The notes: generated from the letters alone by a model not told the origin. A DNA stretch of 64,000 nucleotides from Roseateles_C aquae (GCF_032337115.1 NZ_JAVXZY010000011.1:124001-188000), one strand, 5' to 3'; shown: positions 8,677-17,068, numbered from the stretch's first letter. A program made the numbers and translations.

Positions 8677-9502
8677 GCGTTGCCGCGTCTTCGTCGACGC
8701 TCCAGCCCAGCTGCTGCGGCTGCGCGCCGGGCCGGTAGACGAAGCTGCCGAACAGCTGATCCCACAGCGGCACGGCGGTGCCGTAGTTGTGCGCCTCGTC
8801 GAGCCGCACGCTGTGATGCCAGCGATGCAGCTCGGCCGTACCGATCAGGTAGTTCAGCCAGCCCAGGCGGCCGCGCACATTGGCGTGCACCGCCAGTGAC
8901 TGAACCTGCATGAACAGCGCCGCCCACAGCAGCCAGTGCGCCGGCGCCGCCAGCAGCGCCCAGACCAGCGTGCGTGCCAGCTTGTTCCAGAGCAGGTTGA
9001 CCGGATGCACCAGCACGCTATTGGCGGCGTTCAGCGTCTGCGGTCGGTGATGCAGGCCGTGGAAGCGCCAGCCCAGCGCACTGCGATGGGCCCAGCGATG
9101 CAAGGCAAACGGTGCCAGCTCGCCCAGCGCAATCAGCAGCGGCAGGCCCAGCCAGGCCGGCAGCGCCGACCACCAGGCGGCCGGCGCGCGCCCGGCCAGC
9201 AACACCAGCAGGCTGGCGTTCAGGGCCAGATCAGCCAGCGCGTCGACCAGTGCATTCAGGCCCAGCGAGCGGGCATCCTCGCGCAGCTCGGCGCGGCTGG
9301 GCTGCCAGTCGCGGCGCAGCGGCCGCCAGCGCTCCCAGGCCATCAGCCAGACCAGCGCCGCCAGCGTGGCCAGCGCCAGGCTCAGTCCGGCCGGCCAGGC
9401 CGCCTGCTGCGCCCACCAGGCATAGGGTGGCAGGGCCGCCAGCAGCAGCAGATGGGCCCAGTTCGGGCCAAGCTCATCGTTCAGGTTCAGCGTGTTGCTC
9501 AT
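8627..9502 (-). CDS. Sterol desaturase / fatty acid hydroxylase family membrane protein (second)
   Basis: A 291-residue membrane protein with the di-iron histidine motifs of the fatty acid hydroxylase superfamily: HRWAH near residue 137, HGLHH near 150 and HRWHH near 228. Hydrophobic helices occupy the first 120 residues and about 165-195. It is only distantly similar to the desaturase-like protein at 2359-3234. It is divergent from the Crp/Fnr-like gene at 9560 with a 57-bp gap, so that gene is its likely regulator. The substrate is unknown. Confidence 0.9.
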   Translation of the reverse strand: MSNTLNLNDELGPNWAHLLLLAALPPYAWWAQQAAWPAGLSLALATLAALVWLMAWERWRPLRRDWQPSRAELREDARSLGLNALVDALADLALNASLLVLLAGRAPAAWWSALPAWLGLPLLIALGELAPFALHRWAHRSALGWRFHGLHHRPQTLNAANSVLVHPVNLLWNKLARTLVWALLAAPAHWLLWAALFMQVQSLAVHANVRGRLGWLNYLIGTAELHRWHHSVRLDEAHNYGTAVPLWDQLFGSFVYRPGAQPQQLGWSVDEDAATLSPAAATARPCCLPGR

Positions 9503-9559
9503 GGGGCATGATGCTGGGCCAGAAGCCCACCCGCCGCCTTAACCGCGGTTCAGACCGCC

Positions 9560-10165
9560 TTGACTGCCCTACCGCCCGAACTGCCGCCCTGCCCCAGCTG
9601 CGGCCCGGCCTTTCTGGCCTGGCTGCAGCGTGACGCCGCGCTGGCGCAACGCTGGCAGACCTTGCCGCGGCGGCGACTCGATCGCCAACAAATCTTGCTC
9701 GAGCAAGGCCAGCCGCTACACACGCTGTGGTGGGTCGAGCAGGGCTTGCTGCGCGCCAGCTTTGTCGATGCCGAGGGCCGCGAACGCAACCAGGGCTTCT
9801 TTCCCGAGCTGCAGTGGCTGGGCCTGCCCGGCGGTCTGCCGGCCAGCCCCTGGCAGCTGCAGGCGTTGGAGCCGAGCCGGCTGGTCGAGCTTGATGCCAC
9901 CCAGCTGTTGCGCCTGCAGCAGGCTTGGCCGGAGGCTTCCGCGCTGCTGATGCAGGGGCTCAGCCTCGGCCTGGCCCGCCAGACGGCGCGCGAACAGCAG
10001 CTGCTGCTACAGGACGCGGCCAGCCGCTACCAGCAATTCCTGGCCGAGCACGCGGCGCTGGCGGCGCGGCTGAGTCTGCGCCAGATCGCCGCCTATCTGG
10101 GCATCACCGATGTCGCGTTGTCGCGGATACGGCGGCGCCTGCGACAGCGCGACGGCGCGGCTTGA
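9560..10165 (+). CDS. Crp/Fnr-like transcriptional regulator
   Basis: A 201-residue protein with a cyclic-nucleotide-binding-like N-terminal domain (LDRQQILLEQGQPLHTLWWV, then GRERNQGFFPELQW) and a short C-terminal helix-turn-helix (LSLRQIAAYLGITDVALSRI). The same organisation is seen in small Crp-family regulators divergent from membrane hydroxylases. The start is a TTG at 9560; no in-frame ATG or GTG lies between the divergent gene and this codon, and the start remains uncertain. The stop abuts the stop of the convergent glutathione peroxidase gene. Confidence 0.8.
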   Translation: MTALPPELPPCPSCGPAFLAWLQRDAALAQRWQTLPRRRLDRQQILLEQGQPLHTLWWVEQGLLRASFVDAEGRERNQGFFPELQWLGLPGGLPASPWQLQALEPSRLVELDATQLLRLQQAWPEASALLMQGLSLGLARQTAREQQLLLQDAASRYQQFLAEHAALAARLSLRQIAAYLGITDVALSRIRRRLRQRDGAA

Positions 10166-10654
10166 TCAGCCCTTCAGCGCCGTCTCGATATCGCCGCGCA
10201 GCTTGGCCGGCTCGTCGTTCGGCGCGTAGCGGGCCAGCACCTGGCCGTCGCGGCCGATCAGGAACTTGGTGAAGTTCCACTTGATGCCCTGGGTACCAAG
10301 GATGCCGGGCTTCTGCGCCTTCAACCACTGCCACAGCGGGTGGGCCTCGGCGCCATTGACCTTGACCTTGGCCATCATCGGGAAGCTGACGCCGTAGTTC
10401 AGCTGGCAAAACGACGCGATCTCCTCGTTGCTGCCCGGGTCCTGGCCGCCGAACTCATTGCTCGGGAAGCCGACGATGACCAGGCCCTGCGGCCCGTAGT
10501 CCTTCCACAGCTGTTCCAGGCCGGCGAACTGCGGCGTGAAGCCACAGGCGCTGGCAGTGTTGACGATCAGCAGCACCTTGCCACGCTGGCTGGCCAGATC
10601 GGCCGGCTGGCCGGTGATGGAAACGGCGCTGAAGTCGTAGACGCTCTGGCTCAT
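10166..10654 (-). CDS. Glutathione peroxidase family protein (Cys type)
   Basis: A 162-residue thioredoxin-fold peroxidase. The catalytic Cys is C37 in NTASACGFTPQF, where animal enzymes carry selenocysteine. The second signature (VIVGFPSNEFGGQDPGS) and the WNFTKFLI block with the active-site Trp-Asn pair are present. Bacterial members usually reduce lipid or organic hydroperoxides with thioredoxin. The start at 10654 (MSQSVYDFSA) is the family N-terminus. The permease gene next to it lies 41 bp upstream on the same strand. Confidence 0.94.
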   Translation of the reverse strand: MSQSVYDFSAVSITGQPADLASQRGKVLLIVNTASACGFTPQFAGLEQLWKDYGPQGLVIVGFPSNEFGGQDPGSNEEIASFCQLNYGVSFPMMAKVKVNGAEAHPLWQWLKAQKPGILGTQGIKWNFTKFLIGRDGQVLARYAPNDEPAKLRGDIETALKG

Positions 10655-10695
10655 GGCTGCTCCTCGATTGAACGAGCCGCCATCGTAGCGATGAA

Positions 10696-11559
10696 TCAAC
10701 CGGCGCGCCGCCGCTCCAGCGCCGCCAGCAGCGCCGCACCGACGATGCAGGCGCCACCGATGGCCGTCTTCAGATCGATGTGGCCGCCGCCCCAGGCGAT
10801 GGCCGAGAGCGCCGCGGTCGGCACCTCGATCAGCATCACGATGGCCGTCACATTGGCGGGCAGGCGCCCGGCGCCGTATTGCAGCGACAGATTGGACAGA
10901 AAGAACAGCAGCGCCATGCCGGCCAGCGGAATCAGCCAGCCGGCATGCGGCAGGCTGGGCCAGGGGGCCAGGTCTTGCCAGGCCATCAGCGCCGCGGCCG
11001 TGCCGGCCACCAGCACACCGCCGCTGAACATCGCCAGCGCGCGGCCATGGGCGCTGCGATGAGCCTCGCGGCGCAGCATCACATTGTTCAGCGCAAAGCT
11101 GATGCCGCCGATCACGCCCAGCCAGTCGGCCTGGCTGCTCGGCAGCGGCAGGCCGCCGCCCTCCGGCCGCAGCATGGTCGCCGCGCCGCCCAGGGCCAGG
11201 GCCATGCGCAGCAGCGCCAGCGGGGTCAGCCGTTCACCGAGGATCAGCCGGGCCAGCAGCACCGCCCACAGCGGCATCAGATAGAACAGCAGCACCACCC
11301 GCACCACATCGCCGGTGGCCACGCCCCAGTTGAAGGCGGTGTTGGTGGTGCCGGCGGCCAGCATGATGATCCACAGCGCCGGCGTGGCCAGCAGCTCGCG
11401 CCAGGCATCACGGTTGACGATGCAGATGACCAGCCAGGACAGCGCATAAAAGGTCACCGTGGTCCACAGCGGATGCATGCCGGCGGCCTGGAATTGGCGG
11501 AACGGCCACCAGGACAGCCCCCAGACCAGGGCGTTGAAGATCAGACCGAGAAAAGGCAT
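10696..11559 (-). CDS. EamA/DMT-superfamily transporter
   Basis: A 287-residue membrane protein with about ten hydrophobic helices arranged as two EamA repeats (first repeat GLIFNALVWGLSWWPFRQF to about 135, second from DWLGVIGGISFALNNVML). Members export metabolites such as amino acids or drugs; the substrate is unknown. The start is set at ATG 11559; a TTG four codons earlier (11571) is also possible. A likely extended -10 element for it lies at 11756-11764. It is probably co-transcribed with the downstream glutathione peroxidase gene. Confidence 0.88.
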   Translation of the reverse strand: MPFLGLIFNALVWGLSWWPFRQFQAAGMHPLWTTVTFYALSWLVICIVNRDAWRELLATPALWIIMLAAGTTNTAFNWGVATGDVVRVVLLFYLMPLWAVLLARLILGERLTPLALLRMALALGGAATMLRPEGGGLPLPSSQADWLGVIGGISFALNNVMLRREAHRSAHGRALAMFSGGVLVAGTAAALMAWQDLAPWPSLPHAGWLIPLAGMALLFFLSNLSLQYGAGRLPANVTAIVMLIEVPTAALSAIAWGGGHIDLKTAIGGACIVGAALLAALERRRAG

Positions 11560-11747
11560 GAAGGGGGCCAAGAGACGGGCCGCTCAAGGCGGCGCTGGGG
11601 GTGGGGCGCCCAGGGCGGCGCCAGGCGGGCAGCAGCAGGGGCCGCGCCCGGGGTTGGCTGCTTGCAACAGCTTGCCAAAAAGCCCGGGCAAAGCGCGCCG
11701 GGCGGCTTGCAAATGCCCTGCAAAAAGGTACGCTGCCGCCCAGCAAA

Positions 11748-11781
11748 CCCCAGGGTTTATAGCACGGTCATTTCCCTGGGG
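11748..11781. promoter_or_regulatory. Inverted repeat bracketing an extended -10 box (EamA promoter)
   Basis: Perfect 8-bp arms CCCCAGGG (11748-11755) and CCCTGGGG (11774-11781) flank 18 bp. On the minus strand the spacer contains TGCTATAAA, an extended -10 element (TATAAA = complement of 11756-11761) pointing to the EamA gene. An operator bracketing a promoter is the simplest reading. The same minus-strand 12-mer TGCTATAAACCC recurs upstream of lplT. Confidence 0.5.
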
Positions 11782-11862
11782 CGGGCAGTCCAATCGTGGC
11801 GCGCGGCAGAGTCCGGCGCGCGCCACCATGTTGTCAGCATCACGACTTAGGGAGAGCCTTCC

Positions 11863-12762
11863 TTGGATCATCTGGCCTGCTTCACCCCCGCGGACTTGCA
11901 AAAGAAGCCCCCGCTGGACCTGAACGCCTACCACTGGCGCCTGCTGGCCCAGGGCGATTCCTGGTTCTCCACCGCCGAGGCCAAGCTCAGCGCCCATGCC
12001 AATCTGCTGCAGGAGCTGATGTTCAGCAAGCCGACGGCGGCGATCAACTGCGCCGGCCAGAGCGATGCGCTGAGCCATATGGTCGATCTAGAATCGGCCG
12101 CCGATTTCGTCAATCTGCTGAGCGCCGACGATGCGCCGGTCTGGGATGGCATCCTGCTCTCGGTCTGCGGCAACGACCTGATCCAGGCCGCCCAGACCCC
12201 CGCCCACACCGCCGATGGGCAAGACGTGGCCCTGCATCTGCGCCTGCTGCGCCGCCAGACCGAATGGGGCCCGCCCTCGCAGGGCGTGGCGCGCTATTTC
12301 TCCGAACCCGGCTGGCAGACCTATGCCGACTATGTGCGCACCAATCTGCGCCATCTGCTGACGCTGCGCGACCAGGGCCCCTCGGCCGGCAAGCCGGTCT
12401 TCATGCATTGCTATGCGGTGCCGATGCCGCGGCCGGCCGGCGCCGTCGACGCCTCGTCCGGCCCTTGGCTGTATCCGGCGCTGAAGGCCTATGCGCTGCC
12501 GGCGGCGGACTGGGCGGCGGTCAGCCGGCTGATGGTCTTCCATCTGGCCCAGCTGCTGAAGAGCCTGGCGGCCGACAAGGAGAACTTCCCCGGCCTGCAT
12601 GTGTTCGACTCGACCACGGTGCCGCTGGCCAATGCGCTGCCGGGCTCCAGCGGCGTCAGCGGCGACTGGCACAACGAGATCCATCTGAACCACAGCGGCT
12701 GCTTCAAGATTGGCCGGGCCTGGTCGGAACATGTCGGCGCGGTGCTGAGCAAGCAGAAATAG
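11863..12762 (+). CDS. SGNH/GDSL-type hydrolase-like protein
   Basis: A 299-residue protein with SGNH-type blocks: GDSWFS near residue 31 (block I serine), SVCGNDL near residue 105 (block III Asn) and a C-terminal HNEIHLNHSG (block V His). It lacks a signal peptide and membrane helices, so it is probably cytoplasmic, unlike most secreted GDSL esterases. The start is a TTG at 11863 with AGGGAGA eight bases before it, which is stronger than any alternative. The gene stands alone between a divergent transporter and a terminator-bearing gap. The hydrolase assignment rests on motif order only; the substrate is unknown. Confidence 0.7.
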   Translation: MDHLACFTPADLQKKPPLDLNAYHWRLLAQGDSWFSTAEAKLSAHANLLQELMFSKPTAAINCAGQSDALSHMVDLESAADFVNLLSADDAPVWDGILLSVCGNDLIQAAQTPAHTADGQDVALHLRLLRRQTEWGPPSQGVARYFSEPGWQTYADYVRTNLRHLLTLRDQGPSAGKPVFMHCYAVPMPRPAGAVDASSGPWLYPALKAYALPAADWAAVSRLMVFHLAQLLKSLAADKENFPGLHVFDSTTVPLANALPGSSGVSGDWHNEIHLNHSGCFKIGRAWSEHVGAVLSKQK

Positions 12763-12798
12763 GCGCTGGGATCATTGAGCGCTGATCAGCCAGAACAA

Positions 12799-12884
12799 AC
12801 CACAGAGCCACGGAGACACAGAGGAATACGCGGAGCATTCAAAGCTTTGAGGCTGTCTTCTCTGTGTCTCCGTGGCTCTGTGGT
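12799..12884. repeat. 25-bp perfect inverted repeat of CACAGAG type
   Basis: The left arm at 12799-12823 begins ACCACAGAGCC; its exact reverse complement is at 12860-12884. The 36-bp spacer itself contains the palindrome TCAAAGCTTTGA (12839-12850). Transcribed RNA would form a long hairpin on either strand. From memory, CACAGAG/CTCTGTG-rich intergenic palindromes of this look are scattered in many unrelated bacteria; this was not checked. It carries no ORF of its own that I trust. Confidence 0.8.
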
Positions 12885-12935
12885 GTGCTTCCATTAGCTT
12901 TCGTCCAGTCAACAAGCAAGGCCAAAAAGGCCATG

Positions 12936-12969
12936 AAAAAAGGCGGCTCGATGAGCCGCCTTTGTTTTT
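12936..12969 (-). terminator. Bidirectional Rho-independent terminator after lplT
   Basis: The stem AGGCGGCTC (12941-12949) pairs with GAGCCGCCT (12953-12961) around a 3-base loop. A-tracts precede it and TTTGTTTTT follows it, so it can act in both directions. It ends the lplT transcript and could also stop read-through from the SGNH gene. Confidence 0.85.
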
Positions 12970-12982
12970 GCCTGATCGGCCT

Positions 12983-14263
12983 TTAATGCGCGTGGTCGTC
13001 GCGGGCAATTTCCAGCAGGCGCTTGACCTCGGCGCTGTGGTGGACACAGTTGTTCTGATGCCAGCGGCGGATCAGCCACATGATGCCGGCCACGGTCAGG
13101 CCAAAGATGGTGATGGTGCCAAAAGCAGAGAGGCCGAACTTGGTCAGCGCCGCATAAAAGGCACTCAGGCCCAGCACACAGGCCTGCTCATTGAAGTTCT
13201 GCACCGCGATCGAACGGCCAGCGCCCATCAGATTGTGGCCACGATGCTGCAGCAGCGCGTTCATCGGCACGACCAGATAGCCCACCGTTGCGCCTAGCAG
13301 CACCAGGAAGGGAATCGCCACATAGAGATTGGTGACGAAGTTCAGTCCCAGCATCAACACGCCCATGCCGATGCCCATGGGGATCAGATTGGTCGCCTTG
13401 TCGAGCTTCATCGTCGCCGAGGCCAGCACCGCGCTGACCGCCGTGCCGATGACGACCACCCCGGCCAGCGACGAGGCCTGCGTCGTGCCATAGCCCAGTG
13501 CCGCAGCGGCCCAGGGGAAGACGATCACGCGCATATTGCCGGACACGCCCCAGACCAGCGTCGTCGAAGCCAGCGAGATCTGGCCCAGCTTGTCGCTCCA
13601 CAGCCGTGCGTTGCACTGGCTGAAGTCACGCACCAGGCTGAGCAGATTGCGGTTCATCGGCTGCAGCGGCGCCTCGGTACGCGGAATGCCCAGATTGAAC
13701 AGCGCGGCAATCGCGTAGAGCACGATCATCGAAGCAATCGCCGCCTCGGGCGCGGTATCGATGCCGGTGTTGATGAAGGGCAGCTCAAAGCCCAGCAGGA
13801 TGGACGACAGCCGATGGCCGACCAACTGGCCGCCGAGCAACACACCGAGGATGATGGAACCGACGGTCAGGCCCTCGATCCAGCCATTGGCCTTGACCAA
13901 CTGCGAGGGCGGCAAGAGCTCGGTCAGGATGCCGTACTTGGCCGGCGAGTAGGCGGCGGCACCCAGGCCGACGATGGCATAGGCGGCCAGCGTGTAGTCG
14001 CTGAACAGCATCATCAGGCAGCCAATCACCTTGATGCTGTTGGAGTAGAACATCACCTTGCCCTTGGGCGCGGCATCGGCGAAGGCGCCGACCAGCGGTG
14101 CCAAGAGCACATAAAAGAGTGCAAACATCGCCGCCAAGGCCGGCACCTGCCAGCTTGGCGCATTGGTGGACTTCAGCAGTTCGATCGCGCCGACCAACAG
14201 CGCGTTATCAGCCAGCGAGCTGAAGAACTGCGCGGCCATGATGGTGTAAAAGCCTTTTTTCAT
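12983..14263 (-). CDS. lplT: Lysophospholipid transporter LplT
   Basis: A 426-residue major-facilitator protein with about 12 hydrophobic helices. Its N-terminus (KKGFYTIMAAQFFSSLADNA) and the GILTELLPPSQLVKANGWIEG loop match LplT. In Gram-negatives LplT flips lysophospholipids inward across the inner membrane for re-acylation. Here it is a stand-alone transporter; no acyltransferase/Aas gene lies beside it. The start at 14263 is the family start. It is divergent from alr, an arrangement I recall as common in Burkholderiales. A strong terminator follows the stop. Confidence 0.93.
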   Translation of the reverse strand: MKKGFYTIMAAQFFSSLADNALLVGAIELLKSTNAPSWQVPALAAMFALFYVLLAPLVGAFADAAPKGKVMFYSNSIKVIGCLMMLFSDYTLAAYAIVGLGAAAYSPAKYGILTELLPPSQLVKANGWIEGLTVGSIILGVLLGGQLVGHRLSSILLGFELPFINTGIDTAPEAAIASMIVLYAIAALFNLGIPRTEAPLQPMNRNLLSLVRDFSQCNARLWSDKLGQISLASTTLVWGVSGNMRVIVFPWAAAALGYGTTQASSLAGVVVIGTAVSAVLASATMKLDKATNLIPMGIGMGVLMLGLNFVTNLYVAIPFLVLLGATVGYLVVPMNALLQHRGHNLMGAGRSIAVQNFNEQACVLGLSAFYAALTKFGLSAFGTITIFGLTVAGIMWLIRRWHQNNCVHHSAEVKRLLEIARDDHAH

Positions 14264-14379
14264 GAACCCAAGCGTGAACTGCCGACCTGCGTAAGAGAGC
14301 GAAACCAAGGACTGGAACGAATAGCCGTGCCCCCGGATTCGCTTCACGAAAGTTCACAAGCGGGCCATGCTGCGCCGGG

Positions 14380-14388
14380 TTTATAGCA
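14380..14388 (-). promoter_or_regulatory. Extended -10 element of the lplT promoter
   Basis: On the minus strand the sequence reads TGCTATAAACCC, an extended -10 (TGnTATAAA). The same 12-mer precedes the EamA gene. No good -35 is seen, as expected for extended -10 promoters. It predicts a leader of about 105 bases before lplT. Confidence 0.45.
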
Positions 14389-14500
14389 TGCGCCCCCCTA
14401 CAAAGACTGACTTCACAGACCGGCCCGGCTGTGCTTGGCCGCGCGCTGAAGCCAGATTTCCAAGGGCAAACCCGCAGTCAGTGATGCCACAATCCGGACC

Positions 14501-15616
14501 ATGCCACGCCCGATAGAAGCCCTCATCCACCAAGCCGCCCTCGCCCACAACCTGGCCCGCGCCCGCGCGCTGGCTCCGGACGCGCAGGTCTGGGCCGTCG
14601 TCAAGGCCAATGCCTACGGGCACGGCATCGAAAACGTCTTCGAGGCCTTCCGCGCCGCCGATGGCTTTGCCCTGCTCGACCTGGACGAGGCTCAGCGCCT
14701 GCGCCAGCTTGGCTGGCGCGGCCCCATCCTGCTGCTGGAAGGTTGCTTCGAGGCGCGCGACCTGGAACTGTGCTCGCGGCTCAAACTCTGGCATGCGGTG
14801 CACTGCGAGCAGCAGATCGACTGGCTGGCCATGCACAAGACGCACGAGCCGCACCGCGTCTTCCTGAAGATGAACAGCGGCATGAACCGCCTGGGTTTCA
14901 TGCCGCAGGCCTTCCGCGCCGCCTGGACGCGGCTCAACGCCCTGCCCCAGGTCGATGAGATTTCGCTGATGACGCACTTCTCTGATGCCGACGCGAAGCG
15001 CTTCGGCCAGGACGGCATCGCCCATCAGGTGGCCGCCTTCCAGGCCGCCACGGCGGATCTGCCAGGTGAGCGCTCGCTCTCCAACAGTGCCGCGACGCTG
15101 CGTTACAACCAGCGCAGCGAGGTGCGGGCCGACTGGGTACGCGCCGGCATCATGAGCTACGGCGGCGTGCCCGACTTCCCCGAGCACGACCAGGGCCACT
15201 GGGACCTCAAGCCGGGCATGACGCTGCGCTCCGAGATCATCGGCATCCAGCAGCTGCAACCGGGCGACACGGTCGGCTACGGCAGCGGCTTCACCGCCGA
15301 CCGGGCCATGCGCATCGGCACCGTCGCCTGCGGCTATGCCGATGGCTACCCGCGCCACTGCCCGACCGGCACACCGGTGCTGGTCGAGGGCCAGCGCACG
15401 CGCACGATCGGCCGGGTCTCGATGGACATGCTGGCGGTCGACCTCAGCGAGCTGCCTCAGGCCGCTCTGGGCAGCGAGGTGACGCTGTGGGGCCAGGGCC
15501 CCAAGGGTCAGGTCTTGCCGATCGACGAGGTGGCGCGCGCCGCCGGCACGATTGGCTATGAGCTGATGTGCGCCATCACCCGGCGGGTGCCGGTGACCGT
15601 CGAGCCGCTGACGTGA
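14501..15616 (+). CDS. alr: Alanine racemase
   Basis: A 371-residue fold-type III PLP enzyme, normal length, converting L- to D-alanine for peptidoglycan. The PLP lysine is K35 in VVKANAYGHG; the substrate-side Tyr lies in VGYGSGF and the phosphate-binding region includes NSAATLRY. Cytoplasmic. The stop overlaps the GTG start of arfB as GTGA, so the two are translationally coupled. Biosynthetic Alr versus catabolic DadX cannot be separated; no dadA is nearby, which favours the biosynthetic role. Confidence 0.96.
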   Translation: MPRPIEALIHQAALAHNLARARALAPDAQVWAVVKANAYGHGIENVFEAFRAADGFALLDLDEAQRLRQLGWRGPILLLEGCFEARDLELCSRLKLWHAVHCEQQIDWLAMHKTHEPHRVFLKMNSGMNRLGFMPQAFRAAWTRLNALPQVDEISLMTHFSDADAKRFGQDGIAHQVAAFQAATADLPGERSLSNSAATLRYNQRSEVRADWVRAGIMSYGGVPDFPEHDQGHWDLKPGMTLRSEIIGIQQLQPGDTVGYGSGFTADRAMRIGTVACGYADGYPRHCPTGTPVLVEGQRTRTIGRVSMDMLAVDLSELPQAALGSEVTLWGQGPKGQVLPIDEVARAAGTIGYELMCAITRRVPVTVEPLT

Positions 15617-16017
15617 ACCTGGACTGGTCGCCGGCCGACTGGGAGCTGGACTTCAGCTTCATCCGCGCCAGCGGCCCCGGCGGCCAGAACGTCAACAAGG
15701 TGTCCAGCGCCGTCCATCTGCGCTTTGACATCCGCCGCTCGACGCTGCCGGCCCTGATCAAGGAGCGGCTGCTGGCCTTGTCGGACCAGCGCATCAGCGG
15801 CGAGGGCGTGATCGTCATCAAGGCGCAGGACTCGCGCAGCCAGGAACAGAACCGCGCCGAGGCGGTGGCCCGGCTGATCGAGCTGGTGCAAGGCGTTGCC
15901 CACACCCCCAAACCGCGCCGCGCCACGCGCCCGACCTGGGGTTCCAAGCAGCGCCGGTTGGAAGGCAAGGCGCTGCGCGCCGGCGTCAAGGCGGGCCGCG
16001 GCCGCGTCTTGCCGTGA
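15613..16017 (+). CDS. arfB: Alternative ribosome-rescue factor / peptidyl-tRNA hydrolase ArfB (YaeJ)
   Basis: A 134-residue class I release-factor-like protein. The GGQ motif lies in RASGPGGQNVNKVSSAVHL, and the basic C-terminal tail (RATRPTWGSKQRRLEGKALR) is what inserts into the mRNA entry channel of stalled ribosomes in ArfB. It frees nascent chains when ribosomes stall on non-stop mRNA. It lacks the codon-recognition domain of true release factors. The GTG start at 15613 overlaps the alr stop. Confidence 0.94.
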   Translation: MNLDWSPADWELDFSFIRASGPGGQNVNKVSSAVHLRFDIRRSTLPALIKERLLALSDQRISGEGVIVIKAQDSRSQEQNRAEAVARLIELVQGVAHTPKPRRATRPTWGSKQRRLEGKALRAGVKAGRGRVLP

Positions 16018-16175
16018 CAACTGCCCTGATCATTGCCCTGTTCACGCCCCATTCGGCGCCGGCATGTGCAGGCCAGCCCGGCGCCCCTGCAGTTCATCGG
16101 CTGGGCCTTGGTGCCTGCGACATGCGGCCTTAACTTGGCGACATGGCAGCACGCCATGTCACAGGAGAAGCCCAT

Positions 16176-16553
16176 ATGTCCCTCAGCAATGAACTCGAAC
16201 GCCTGGCCGCCCTGCATGCCCGCGGTCAGCTGAGCGACGAAGAATTCAGCCGTGCCAAGGCCCGGCTGCTGGATGATGAGGCACAGCGCGGCGACTCAAG
16301 CGCCAGCAGCGACGCTGGCTATGGCATCGGCGGCAGCCTCAATGCCCTGCAGCGCAGCCGCGACGACCGCTGGCTGGGCGGCGTTTGCGGCGGGCTGGCG
16401 CAGATCAGCGGCCTGGCCTCCTGGATCTGGCGCCTGCTCTTCATCATCGGCCTGTCTTGCGGCGGTGCCAGCGTGTTGGTCTATCTGCTGCTCTGGGTGG
16501 TGCTGCCTGAACAGCGCGAACCGGCCCCGCAGCACCCGCAACTGCGCTACTGA
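16176..16553 (+). CDS. SHOCT-PspC domain membrane protein (first of tandem pair)
   Basis: A 125-residue protein. The N-terminal SHOCT-like motif (LERLAALHARGQLSDEEFSRAK) is followed by a linker and a PspC domain (RDDRWLGGVCGGLAQISGLA) with a transmembrane hairpin (WRLLFIIGLSCGGASVLVYL). PspC domains sense membrane stress in the phage-shock response and bind partner proteins. AGGAG precedes the ATG at 16176. Its neighbour at 16638 is a paralogue, so the pair arose by duplication. No pspA/pspB/pspF gene lies nearby. Confidence 0.88.
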   Translation: MSLSNELERLAALHARGQLSDEEFSRAKARLLDDEAQRGDSSASSDAGYGIGGSLNALQRSRDDRWLGGVCGGLAQISGLASWIWRLLFIIGLSCGGASVLVYLLLWVVLPEQREPAPQHPQLRY

Positions 16554-16637
16554 GTGCTTGACCCCGCGCAAGCCCCAGGCCCGCTGCCGGCGGCAAGCTG
16601 AGACACTGAATCACCAAGCGACGAGGAGGATCACGCC

Positions 16638-16970
16638 ATGAGCATCGCCGACGACCTGCAGCAACTGGCCGATATGCACCAGCGCGGCCAGCTCAGCGAT
16701 GAGGAATACGCCCGCGCCAAGGCCCGGGTGCTGGCCGGCGCTTCGGCCGCCGGCGCCGGAGCCGGTAGCGGCCCGGCAGCGATGGACGGCATCAACAGCC
16801 TGCGCCGCAGCCGCGACGATCGCTGGATTGGTGGCGTGTGCGGCGGCATCGGCCGCTTGACCGGCATCGACGCCTGGATCTGGCGCATGCTGTTCACCTT
16901 CACAGCCGTCTGTGCCGGCACCGGCATGCTGGCCTATCTGCTGTTGTGGATTTTCGTCCCCGAGGAGTGA
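16638..16970 (+). CDS. SHOCT-PspC domain membrane protein (second of tandem pair)
   Basis: A 110-residue paralogue of the preceding protein with the same order: a SHOCT motif (LADMHQRGQLSDEEYARAK), a Gly/Ala linker, then PspC (RDDRWIGGVCGGIGRLTGID) and a membrane hairpin. GAGGAGGA precedes the ATG. The linker differs fully between the two copies while both motifs are kept, suggesting separate selection on each domain. Likely an inner-membrane stress protein; the specific role is unknown. Confidence 0.88.
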   Translation: MSIADDLQQLADMHQRGQLSDEEYARAKARVLAGASAAGAGAGSGPAAMDGINSLRRSRDDRWIGGVCGGIGRLTGIDAWIWRMLFTFTAVCAGTGMLAYLLLWIFVPEE

Positions 16971-17068
16971 GCCCCGGCGCCGGCTCACAGCGGGCCGCCG
17001 TTCACGGTTAGCATGCCGAGCCAAAGGCCGCGACTTCAGCGGCCCGGTCCAACGCTTCGGCAGGCTCC

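Noticed and set aside
12772..13047. 91-codon frame across the CACAGAG repeat
   Set aside because: It is translated inverted repeat plus terminator sequence and has no features of a protein.
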